Shown: one piece after another, positions 1-6,439 of the stretch | How positions within the stretch are numbered: the stretch's first letter is position 1 | Layout: every line of letters begins with the position of its first letter | Source of the DNA: an uncultured Lachnospiraceae bacterium | Lineage (GTDB): Bacteria; Bacillota; Clostridia; Lachnospirales; Lachnospiraceae | DNA: 6,525 bases | Assembly: GCA_958444395.1 (NCBI GenBank) | Contig: CAUCOL010000108.1 | Span: 1-6,525 of the forward strand | Direction: 5' to 3' | Translations under genes and position numbers: made by a program | The notes under the pieces: generated by a model | The model's input: only the letters and a program-made list of their open reading frames with translations | What the model was told of the DNA's origin: nothing | The model's database searches: none

Positions 1-1
1 C

Positions 2-490
2 CCACTGCAAACAACCCGGAAGTCTGACCAAAAAAAGACCGCTCTTCTCTTTTTATCCTCAGCCTGCCATGAAGCAGTGAGGATATTTACCGGTGATAAA
101 TACCTTCTCTGTCAGAACGGACTGGATAAAGCGCAGGACTATGCTGCGTCCCATCATATCACACTGGTGGAAACCGGAGGATCTGTCTCAACCACGGCTC
201 TGGATGCTGCACTGCGGCTGGGCTGTGATACCCTCCTCTGCTTTGGACTGGATCTGGCGTATACCGGCTATCAGACACATGCCAGCCAGACACTGGGGCA
301 AACAGCAATAGCCAAAGAGGCCGTTCACCGCTATGTCACGTCTGTTTCCGGCGAGCAGATACCTACTTCCACCAATCTGGATATCTACCGGACATGGATA
401 GAAAACAGGATACGGGCGGTAACGGGCGTAAAAATGATCAATTATTCCGGCGGTGCCGTGATACATGGCATGGAAAACCGATTGGTTTAA
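2..490 (+). CDS. DUF115 / MptE-like protein, C-terminal part (5' end outside window)
   Basis: The reading frame is open from base 2 to the TAA at 488-490, giving 162 residues, so the 5' end of the gene lies outside the window. The GTG at 77 is an internal codon and not a credible start, because the residues before it (TALLFLSSACHEAV) already fit the family. Bases 173-196 encode TGGSVSTT and 245-268 encode GLDLAYTG, followed by THA; these are the hallmark blocks of DUF115 (6-hydroxymethylpterin pyrophosphokinase MptE-like fold). The end, with YSGGAVIHGMEN, also fits. DUF115 proteins in motile bacteria are often around 600 residues and include the Maf motility-associated factors that attach nonulosonic acids to flagellin. 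A glycosyltransferase gene follows, which supports a role in protein or surface glycosylation rather than pterin synthesis. The family call is firm; the glycosylation role and substrate are inferred. Confidence 0.85.
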   Translation, partial: PLQTTRKSDQKKTALLFLSSACHEAVRIFTGDKYLLCQNGLDKAQDYAASHHITLVETGGSVSTTALDAALRLGCDTLLCFGLDLAYTGYQTHASQTLGQTAIAKEAVHRYVTSVSGEQIPTSTNLDIYRTWIENRIRAVTGVKMINYSGGAVIHGMENRLV

Positions 491-517
491 CAACTGCGAT
501 ATCATAAAAATGAACCA

Positions 518-544
518 TTGACACTTTTGTTTGATGCATAAAAT
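518..544 (+). promoter_or_regulatory. Possible sigma-A-type promoter before the CgeB-like gene
   Basis: The 77-base gap after the DUF115 gene contains a perfect TTGACA at 518-523 and TAAAAT (5 of 6 matches to TATAAT) at 539-544, separated by 15 bases. That spacing is shorter than the usual 16-18. A second -10-like CATAAT at 545-550 is 21 bases from the -35 box and would start transcription on top of the ribosome binding site, so it is less likely. If real, this would give the downstream genes a start independent of the DUF115 gene. The region is AT-rich, so chance matches are possible. Confidence 0.35.
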
Positions 545-567
545 CATAATGATCAAGAGGAAAGCAA

Positions 568-1737
568 ATGAATATATTAATACCTGATTACAAAATCTTT
601 GATAAAGAAGATCTCGAAACCACTTTCACGGAAATGGGACACAATGTCCTGTTCTACACCGAGGAGCCCCGTAATTACCGGCATGATCCAAGATTCCGTG
701 CGGGACTGCGCCAGACGATCCGGGAGCAGCAGATCGACTGTCTCTTTTCCTGGAACTATTATCCTGTGATCTCCACTGCCTGTATGGAATGTACGATCCC
801 ATACATCAGCTGGTGCTACGACAATCCATTGGTACTGACATATTCCGATACTATATTTAATCCCTGCAATCACGTCTTTCTGTTTGACAGCCAAATGGTT
901 CTTGACCTGCAAAAAATCGGTGCCTTACAGGTATACTATATGCCTCTGGCAGTCAATACCAAACGGCTGGATCAGCTGACCGTTACTCCACAGCAGCGGT
1001 CGATCATAGAAGCAGACGTCTCCTTTGTCGGATCACTTTATAACGAAAAACATAATTTATTTGAACGGATGACAAACCTGCCGGAACGTACCCGTGGTTA
1101 TCTGGATGGTGTCATGCAGGCACAACGGATGATCTATGGATATAATTTTCTGGAAAATGTCCTAACCGAACCGATCCTGAAGGATATGGTGGCGGCAGCT
1201 CCTCTAAAACCGGCAGCCGATGGTCACGAAACTCTGGGCTATTTATATGCTAATTATTTTCTTGACCGTAAGATCACACAGCAGGATCGCCTGGAAGCAA
1301 TGGAAAAGCTGGATGCCTGCACAGACATTCAGACAAAGCTGTATACCCCAAATCCCACACCGCAATATACCCATATTCAGAATATGGGTACGGTACAATA
1401 TCAAAATGAAATGCCACTGGTCTTCCGGCACAGTAAGATCAACCTGAATCTGACCCTGCGAAGCATTCAGAACGGCATTCCGCTGCGGGCTATGGATATC
1501 ATGGGGGCCGGCGGTTTTCTCCTGACAAACTATCAGAATGATTTCACCATGCATTTCACAGACGGCGAAGATTATGTCAGTTATGAAAGTCTGGATGATA
1601 TGATGGATAAGATCCACTACTACCTGCAGCACGATGACGAACGAAGAGAAATCGCCGCAAACGGACACAAAAAGGTCAGTGAAAATCATAATTTCAAAGA
1701 CACATTGACACAAATACTGGAAATCGCATTATCTTAA
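568..1737 (+). CDS. CgeB-like family 1 glycosyltransferase (DUF3880 type)
   Basis: This complete protein of 389 residues starts at an ATG placed 6 bases after AGAGGA (556-561). The N-terminal half opens with a beta strand (MNILIPDYKIF), then FSWNYYPVIS (60-69) and ISWCYDNP (80-87), as in DUF3880/CgeB proteins. The C-terminal part (about 288-388) resembles the Glyco_trans_1_2 domain: SKINLNLTLRSIQNGIPLRAMDIMGAGGFLLT at 289-320 includes the ligand-pocket region R307-M309-D310, and EDYVSYESLDD at 334-344 and a terminal NHNFKDTL helix follow. Proteins of this group take the GT-B fold and probably transfer a nucleotide-activated sugar in the cytoplasm. CgeB itself is a Bacillus spore-coat protein, but in Clostridia such genes commonly lie in flagellar or surface glycosylation loci, which fits the DUF115 neighbour. 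Donor and acceptor cannot be read from the sequence. No signal peptide or membrane segment is evident. Confidence 0.85.
   Translation: MNILIPDYKIFDKEDLETTFTEMGHNVLFYTEEPRNYRHDPRFRAGLRQTIREQQIDCLFSWNYYPVISTACMECTIPYISWCYDNPLVLTYSDTIFNPCNHVFLFDSQMVLDLQKIGALQVYYMPLAVNTKRLDQLTVTPQQRSIIEADVSFVGSLYNEKHNLFERMTNLPERTRGYLDGVMQAQRMIYGYNFLENVLTEPILKDMVAAAPLKPAADGHETLGYLYANYFLDRKITQQDRLEAMEKLDACTDIQTKLYTPNPTPQYTHIQNMGTVQYQNEMPLVFRHSKINLNLTLRSIQNGIPLRAMDIMGAGGFLLTNYQNDFTMHFTDGEDYVSYESLDDMMDKIHYYLQHDDERREIAANGHKKVSENHNFKDTLTQILEIALS
1368..1390. repeat. 23-base intragenic palindrome in the CgeB-like gene
   Basis: The arms TACCCATATTC (1368-1378) and GAATATGGGTA (1380-1390) are exact reverse complements around a single A at 1379. 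The site lies inside the coding sequence, at codons 267-275 of the CgeB-like gene (THIQNMG). A shorter palindrome, GTAC-G-GTAC, overlaps its right end at 1388-1396. The symmetry is directly visible; any function (protein-binding site or cruciform) is unknown. With so short a loop it is better suited to binding a dimeric protein as DNA than to forming an RNA hairpin. Confidence 0.8.
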
Positions 1738-1774
1738 AAACGGACGCAAAACGTCTACAGAATGGAGGCTCGTT

Positions 1775-3682
1775 ATGGCATATGATGATTATCTTAAAGC
1801 ACAGAAACTGGCTCTAAAAGCCTACAAATCCAAAACGCTCCACGGGGACTATCCCTATCTTCCGGTACTGGATGAGATTCTTTCCCATGCGCACATCGAA
1901 CGAGACGAAAATCTCGGCACGGTAAACATCCCTTTAAAGCAGGTGATCGGTACGTCTTCCGCCGGCAGAACACAGGCATTTGCATCCAACTTCATGCCCC
2001 TTCTGGATTATGGCAGTGAGTTTTCTGTCAAATGGTCAAATCTGTATGATGCACAAATCAGGGAAGGCATCCATACCCCGGTGAAGGTCTATGAATTTTT
2101 AAATAAATATTATGTCGTCGAAGGAAATAAACGTGTCAGCGTACTAAAATACGTCGGTTCGCCAACGATTCCCGCCGAGGTGATCCGAAAGGTACCAGAG
2201 CTTACCGATGATAAAGATATCCGCATTTATTATGAATATATGGACTTTTATCAAAAAACAAAGATCAGCTATGTATTATTCACACAGCCCGGAAGCTATC
2301 AAAAGCTATGCGATGAGGTCGGGAAAGCAGAAGATGACATCTGGTCTGAGGATGACTGTATGAATTTTTCCTCCTTTCATGTCGCCTTTTATACTGCCTA
2401 TAAAGCATTGGGTGGAAATGAACTTAAGAATATCACAGAAAATGATGCGCTCCTCTTCTACCTGTCACTCTATCCCTACCGGGAATCCGTCGATAAGCTG
2501 TCCGGACAGATCAAACAGGAGCTGGAAAATATCTGGAAAGAGATCCAGGCATTAAACGATCAGGATCCGGTAGAACTTCTGACAGTCCCCACCACAGAAA
2601 CCTCTGTCATAAAAAAGATCCAATCACCAAAGGTACACAAAGTCGCATTTATCTATGACACAGAACCATCTGCCTCTGACTGGATCTATGGGCAGGAGCT
2701 GGGACGCAGGCATATTCTGAATGTTTTTCAGGGAAATATTGACGCACAGGCATTTATCGCCAAGCCATATGTTGAGGATGAAGCACTGTTGACACGCCTC
2801 TGTAAAGAGGGCTACGACATTATCTTCACGATTGCCCCTATGTTCATCCGTGCCTGCATCAAAATAGCACCTTTGTATCCAAATACAAAGATCCTGAACT
2901 GCTCATTAAACTCCCCTCATGCATCGATCCGTACTTACGGAATCCGCATCTATGAGGGGAAGTTCCTGCTGGGCATGCTGGCTGCCAGTCTGAGCGATCA
3001 GGATGATATCGGTTATCTTGCCGACTATCCGATCTATGGCGTGATCCCCGGCATCAATGCCTTTGCCCTGGGAGTACGCACGGTCAATCCCCGCGCCAGG
3101 ATCCATCTGCAATGGTCCACGCAGAAAAATGTACACGCCGAAGAATATTTCCGCACCCACGGCATCTCTTATATTTCTTCGCAAAATATGGTATCACCGA
3201 CCAAAGAAGACCGCGCACTGGGTCTTTACTGTCTGACAGAGCATGGAACGAAAAACATCGCAACCACCGTCTACCAATGGGGTGCCTTTTACGAAGAGCT
3301 GATCAACAGTATTATGCGTGGTTCCTGGCAGACAGACACAACTAAAGCGCCAAAAGCACTCAACTACTGGTGGGGGCTATCTGCAAATGTACTGGATGTC
3401 ATCCTGGGAAGCAGTGTACCGGAACAGACCAGACGATTGCTGCACTTTATGAAGCAATCCATTGCAAACGGCAGCTTCACGATCTTCTCCGGTCCATTGT
3501 ATGACACTGACCACATCCTGCGCTGCAAGCAGGGAGAAACACTGGCTGCGGAAGATATCATGATGATGGACTGGCTGATCGAGGGAATCCTCGGAGAGAT
3601 TCCAACCATCCAACAGCTTGACGATCATGCCAAAGAACTGGTAGCACTACGTGGTCTGAAACAATCCACCTTCACATTATAA
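1775..3682 (+). CDS. Cytosolic ParB-like / BMP (PnrA-type) ligand-binding fusion protein
   Basis: This complete protein of 635 residues starts at an ATG 6 bases after GGAGG (1764-1768). Residues about 46-140 look like a ParB/sulfiredoxin-type N-terminal domain: GTVNIPLKQVIGTSSAGRT (48-66), then YVVEGNKRVSVLKYVG (113-128), where G117-N-K-R120 lines up with the GERR-type nucleotide-binding box of ParB. Residues about 150-285 are mostly helical. From about 287 the protein matches the BMP/PnrA family: KVHKVAFIYDTEPSASDW (286-303) followed by YGQELGRRHI, GYDIIFT (346-352), GIRIYEGKFLLGMLAA (389-404) and DDIGYLADYPI (410-420). BMP proteins are normally exported lipoproteins that deliver purine nucleosides to ABC transporters. 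This one has no signal peptide or lipobox (its N-terminus is charged, MAYDDYLKAQKLALKAYK), and no permease or ATPase gene is nearby. I infer an intracellular ligand sensor. Automatic pipelines would probably name it an ABC-transporter substrate-binding protein, which is misleading. The BMP call is strong and the ParB-like call moderate. Confidence 0.8.
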   Translation: MAYDDYLKAQKLALKAYKSKTLHGDYPYLPVLDEILSHAHIERDENLGTVNIPLKQVIGTSSAGRTQAFASNFMPLLDYGSEFSVKWSNLYDAQIREGIHTPVKVYEFLNKYYVVEGNKRVSVLKYVGSPTIPAEVIRKVPELTDDKDIRIYYEYMDFYQKTKISYVLFTQPGSYQKLCDEVGKAEDDIWSEDDCMNFSSFHVAFYTAYKALGGNELKNITENDALLFYLSLYPYRESVDKLSGQIKQELENIWKEIQALNDQDPVELLTVPTTETSVIKKIQSPKVHKVAFIYDTEPSASDWIYGQELGRRHILNVFQGNIDAQAFIAKPYVEDEALLTRLCKEGYDIIFTIAPMFIRACIKIAPLYPNTKILNCSLNSPHASIRTYGIRIYEGKFLLGMLAASLSDQDDIGYLADYPIYGVIPGINAFALGVRTVNPRARIHLQWSTQKNVHAEEYFRTHGISYISSQNMVSPTKEDRALGLYCLTEHGTKNIATTVYQWGAFYEELINSIMRGSWQTDTTKAPKALNYWWGLSANVLDVILGSSVPEQTRRLLHFMKQSIANGSFTIFSGPLYDTDHILRCKQGETLAAEDIMMMDWLIEGILGEIPTIQQLDDHAKELVALRGLKQSTFTL

Positions 3683-3691
3683 ATAAACAAT

Positions 3692-3696
3692 GGGGA
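3692..3696 (+). promoter_or_regulatory. Ribosome binding site that decides the metallophosphoesterase start
   Basis: GGGGA lies 5 bases before the ATG at 3702. The in-frame ATG at 3690 overlaps this site and has only AT-rich sequence in front of it, so 3702 is the likelier start. Confidence 0.6.
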
Positions 3697-3701
3697 TATG
3701 T

Positions 3702-4385
3702 ATGAAAATATTAATTTTATCGGATGAAGAATCAAAATTCTTATGGGACTTTTTTGAAAAAGAAAAACTGGCAGGGATCGACCTGATCATCTCCTGCGGT
3801 GATCTGAAAGCGGAATACCTCTCCTTCCTTGCGACCTTTACCAGTGCACCTGTCCTGTACGTGCATGGAAATCATGATGGACACTACGACCGGAAAGCTC
3901 CCGACGGGTGCGTCTGTATCGATGACCGTGTCTTTGTCTATAAGGGACTGCGCATCGCCGGACTGGGCGGTTCCATGAGTTATAGCATGAAAAAATACCA
4001 GTACACCGAAAAACAGATGCAGAAACGCCTCTCCCGTCTAAACTGGCGTATCCGCATCCGTGGTGGACTGGATATATTTGTGGCACATGCTCCCGCCCTG
4101 GGACTGGGAGACGCACCGGATCTGCCTCATAAGGGTTTTAACTGCTTCCGCTGGGTCATGGAACATTATAAACCACATTACTTCTTTCATGGACATGTCC
4201 ATATGAACTACACCCGAAACCAGCCACGCGTCAGCCAGTATCTGGACACCACGATCGTAAATGCCTATGAACGGTATGTGGTAGAAGTGCCTACCCCGGC
4301 AAAGAAACGCCTCTTCTGGCAGAAAATGAATAAATTTCTGTATCCAAAGGATGATCTGATGCTGGAATATCCGGGGAAAAAATAA
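3702..4385 (+). CDS. Calcineurin-like metallophosphoesterase with a variant first metal motif
   Basis: From the ATG at 3702 the protein has 227 residues; an ATG at 3690 would add MGIC but lacks a ribosome binding site. The calcineurin-like motifs appear in order: SDEES at 7-11 (metal motif I, with E10 where DxH normally has His), CGDLK at 32-36, GNHD at 56-59, AHAP at 128-131 and GHVH at 164-167. The protein is expected to be a cytosolic dinuclear-metal phosphohydrolase, but whether it cleaves phosphomonoesters, phosphodiesters or nucleotides cannot be read from the sequence. It resembles small clostridial phosphoesterases in which, as I recall, the SDEES variant is common, so the change may be a subfamily trait rather than decay. 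Its start is 19 bases after the stop of the ParB-like/BMP gene, so the two are almost certainly cotranscribed and may act on related ligands. Confidence 0.88.
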   Translation: MKILILSDEESKFLWDFFEKEKLAGIDLIISCGDLKAEYLSFLATFTSAPVLYVHGNHDGHYDRKAPDGCVCIDDRVFVYKGLRIAGLGGSMSYSMKKYQYTEKQMQKRLSRLNWRIRIRGGLDIFVAHAPALGLGDAPDLPHKGFNCFRWVMEHYKPHYFFHGHVHMNYTRNQPRVSQYLDTTIVNAYERYVVEVPTPAKKRLFWQKMNKFLYPKDDLMLEYPGKK

Positions 4386-4404
4386 AGGTGCTACATATTT
4401 TTAG

Positions 4405-4423
4405 AATCTTCCAACCGGAGATT
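4405..4423. terminator. Weak hairpin in the convergent gap; doubtful terminator
   Basis: The 62-base gap between the two converging genes (4386-4447) contains AATCT-T-CC (4405-4412) pairing with GGAGATT (4417-4423): seven base pairs with one bulged T and an AACC loop. On the + strand it is followed only by a broken run (ATATTTTC), and the - strand side reads into A-rich sequence with no T tract. It is the only candidate for intrinsic termination in the gap, and a poor one. Confidence 0.25.
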
Positions 4424-4447
4424 AATGCATATTTTCAGATCGATAAA

Positions 4448-5572
4448 CTATTCATTTTCTCCTAAAATATCCCTGGCAACCCCAGATATTCCCGTCAGTT
4501 CTAAATACCTCTCAGCCTCTGCACACTCTGGCTCGGATAACCGAAAACGGCTTCTCCACAGACAGTGCAATATCCTGTGAAAGTGACCATACAGCCATTC
4601 CACCGGTTCCTCCTGTCTCTCAAAGTAATCAAATATCACCGGCTGATCCGCACGCAACGTCTGATCACTGCGATAAAAACCGGTCTCTTGCATATAGATA
4701 TTAAGCAAAACATATAAGATACAGTATTCTTCGTTCTCTCTGCATCTTTCTAAATTTTGCCGGCTTCTTTCAAAAGCTGCCGCATAATTCTTCTGTCGAA
4801 TTAAAGAAATCACTTCCTGCTTTAATGGTTCTATCTGCTCCTGCTCCTGTTCTGCTCTTTGTGCAAAAGACTCTGCTGCAGCATCGCATGCTGCAATCTC
4901 TTCCCTTCCCATCGGAAAATACTCCTGCAAGAAACGTTTTCGATAAAAATGATACTTCTGCAGATTCAAATATCCATTATCATGAACTGTCCACGGCTTC
5001 TTTTGAAACGGTACACCGATCCTGTAACCATGTCGTGCATATTCCATACATTGTGACAGATCATAAAAATCCCAGGCATCAAACAAATCTTCTCTCCATG
5101 GAATATCATACTGCGTCATCATAAATAAACCATCCACTGCCTGTACGAAAGACACAGAACGGCTTTCAGAACACGGAATGTCAAAAAAATCTTCCTGCAT
5201 TCCGAAAACATACGAATATAACGCTCCCGTTCGCATCCTCGACGTCCACATACAGCCATTCGCCGGAATCCGTTTTGTACCAACCATTCCCAACAGCCCG
5301 ATCTCCGGATGCACCTGAAAGATTTTGATCGTATCGATCAAAAGATCTTTATACACTAGGAAAACATCCTGATGAAGGTATATCTTATACTTTGCATCCG
5401 ATAACTGCTGCCCTCTGTTATACCCTGCCGTCATAGAAGCAGCACCTACGATCGGGATGCATTCGATCAGATATCCCTCCGGTATATGTAGATTTTTGAT
5501 ATAGCTTTCACATTCTTTTTGATACTCTAAATCATTCGTACAATATATAAAACTAATCTTATGTTCATTCAT
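4448..5572 (-). CDS. GT-A type glycosyltransferase (Glyco_tranf_2_5-like) with a helical C-terminal extension
   Basis: This complete protein has 374 residues. The N-terminal 225 residues resemble the StrF-like glycosyltransferase family (Glyco_tranf_2_5): KISFIYCTND (5-14), AASMTAGYNRG (44-54), YLHQDVF (65-71, D69 being the likely metal or nucleotide-sugar aspartate), VDGLFMM (146-152), FDAWDFYDLSQ (164-174) and WTVHDNGY (194-201). From about residue 226 an alpha-helical region rich in Glu, Gln and Ala begins, with KNYAAAFERSRQNLER (261-276) and further helices that look TPR-like. No membrane segment is seen, so it should act in the cytoplasm. The start lies 9 bases after the thiM stop, and its ribosome binding site (TAGGA) overlaps that stop codon, suggesting cotranscription and possible translational coupling. 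Proteins of this kind are also found with DUF115 and CgeB-like genes, which converge on this gene here. Donor and acceptor are unknown. Confidence 0.82.
   Translation of the reverse strand: MNEHKISFIYCTNDLEYQKECESYIKNLHIPEGYLIECIPIVGAASMTAGYNRGQQLSDAKYKIYLHQDVFLVYKDLLIDTIKIFQVHPEIGLLGMVGTKRIPANGCMWTSRMRTGALYSYVFGMQEDFFDIPCSESRSVSFVQAVDGLFMMTQYDIPWREDLFDAWDFYDLSQCMEYARHGYRIGVPFQKKPWTVHDNGYLNLQKYHFYRKRFLQEYFPMGREEIAACDAAAESFAQRAEQEQEQIEPLKQEVISLIRQKNYAAAFERSRQNLERCRENEEYCILYVLLNIYMQETGFYRSDQTLRADQPVIFDYFERQEEPVEWLYGHFHRILHCLWRSRFRLSEPECAEAERYLELTGISGVARDILGENE
5318..5350. repeat. 33-base near-palindrome inside the glycosyltransferase gene
   Basis: TTTTGATCG (5323-5331) and CGATCAAAA (5335-5343) are exact reverse complements around TAT. 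After a two-base bulge (GA, 5344-5345), the symmetry continues with AAAGA (5318-5322) and TCTTT (5346-5350), for 14 pairs in total. It falls in codons for KDLLIDTIKIF of the - strand glycosyltransferase, near residues 75-85. The pairing is seen directly; no function is known. Confidence 0.7.
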
Positions 5573-5581
5573 TTTACAATC

Positions 5582-6412
5582 CTACACTTCAGCTATTTTC
5601 TGAACATTTCCATCTTGCCCGATCTTCGCATCCTCCATATGACAAATGGCATCGATGATATAATTCCGATAGGATGCATTTCCATCCTGGCGATCCATCC
5701 GCCGATAAGCTGTCTCACCGGCAATTCCCATTGCACATACAGCAGTCATAGCAGCTTCCAGAATGCTCTCTCTGTTCGCCGCCACATATGCTGTCGTCAA
5801 TGCCGATAACTGGCACCCTGTTCCTGTCACACGTCGCATCATCGGATGACCATTTCGCACTGCATATGTCGTCGTTGCATCCGATACCAGATCAACCGCC
5901 CCCGTCATCACAATAACAGCTCCTGTCCTTTGTGCCAATGCTCTGGCACATGCAACCGACTGCTCCAAATTCTCCCGGGTAATCTGATCTGTCTTGTCGG
6001 CTTCCACGCCCTGTGAAGCCTTACTGCCAAATGCCAGCGTCTTAATCTCTGATACATTTCCACGTATTACACTGCACCGGACATGCTGCAGGATCTTTTC
6101 ACCCGCCTCTCTGCGAAATGTCGAAGATCCCACCCCAACCGGATCAAACACCACCGGATGACCGAGCGCATTTGCGCGCTGTCCCGCCAAGATCATCGAC
6201 TCGCACTTTGCTTCCGTCAACATTCCCATATTCAGAGTCAGCCCATTGCAAAGTGAAGTAATCTCCTCCACTTCATGTATATCTTCTGCCATAATGGCTA
6301 CACCACCACAGGCAAGCAGTATATTGGCACAATCATTCATACTGACATAATTCGTAATACAATGAATCAACGGATGCACATCATGCACCTTCTTTATAAT
6401 TTGTCCTGTCAT
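5582..6412 (-). CDS. thiM: Hydroxyethylthiazole kinase
   Basis: The enzyme phosphorylates 4-methyl-5-(2-hydroxyethyl)thiazole with ATP in the thiazole salvage branch of thiamine synthesis, in the cytoplasm. Using the start at 6412 the protein has 276 residues, normal for the family. Visible motifs are PLIHCITNYVSMNDCANILL (14-33), NMGML (61-65), DPVGVGSS (90-97), RGNVSEI (118-124), VIVMTGAVD (166-174) and VTGTGCQLS (196-204), in which C200 matches the conserved cysteine studied in the Bacillus enzyme. An in-frame ATG at 6436 would add eight residues but has no ribosome binding site, whereas AGAGGA sits 7 bases before 6412 and the shorter N-terminus fits known ThiM proteins. It follows a probable thiW and precedes a glycosyltransferase, all on the same strand. 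A TPP riboswitch would be expected upstream of thiW, outside the window. No thiE follows directly, which is less usual. Confidence 0.95.
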   Translation of the reverse strand: MTGQIIKKVHDVHPLIHCITNYVSMNDCANILLACGGVAIMAEDIHEVEEITSLCNGLTLNMGMLTEAKCESMILAGQRANALGHPVVFDPVGVGSSTFRREAGEKILQHVRCSVIRGNVSEIKTLAFGSKASQGVEADKTDQITRENLEQSVACARALAQRTGAVIVMTGAVDLVSDATTTYAVRNGHPMMRRVTGTGCQLSALTTAYVAANRESILEAAMTAVCAMGIAGETAYRRMDRQDGNASYRNYIIDAICHMEDAKIGQDGNVQKIAEV

Positions 6413-6419
6413 CCTGCTA

Positions 6420-6425
6420 TCCTCT
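6420..6425 (-). promoter_or_regulatory. Ribosome binding site that decides the thiM start
   Basis: On the - strand AGAGGA occupies 6425-6420, with a 7-base spacer to the ATG at 6412. The alternative ATG at 6436 is preceded by GGAATAAAGT, without a convincing site. Confidence 0.6.
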
Positions 6426-6439
6426 CTTGTCCCCATACT

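Noticed and set aside
77..490. A complete 137-residue gene starting at GTG 77
   Set aside because: The frame stays open to the window edge and the upstream residues fit DUF115, so this is the end of a larger gene. No ribosome binding site precedes the GTG.
188..556. Antisense open frame opposite the DUF115 gene
   Set aside because: It is a shadow of the real gene: no family resemblance, low-complexity Ile/Cys-rich composition and no ribosome binding site. The same holds for the antisense frames at 577-912, 1243-1713, 2906-3184, 3838-4116 and the + strand frames at 4825-5124 and 5561-5809.
568..1737. A spore maturation protein
   Set aside because: The CgeB name comes from family resemblance only. 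The neighbours point to glycosylation and nothing here concerns spores.
1743..1755. Small GACG / CGTC hairpin in the gap before the ParB-like/BMP gene
   Set aside because: It has only four pairs and no T tract, so it is neither a terminator nor a recognisable regulatory RNA.
1775..3682. An exported ABC-transporter nucleoside-binding lipoprotein
   Set aside because: The BMP-like half supports the fold, but there is no signal peptide or lipobox cysteine, the N-terminal half is a different domain, and no permease or ATPase genes are present.
4877..4895. Inverted repeat TGCAGCAT / ATGCTGCA with a 3-base centre
   Set aside because: Eight-base arms are expected about once by chance in a window this size, and the site encodes an alanine-rich run, which favours GCA/TGC symmetry.
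6168..6181. GCGCA / TGCGC symmetry inside thiM
   Set aside because: The arms are five bases long and within expected chance for coding sequence.
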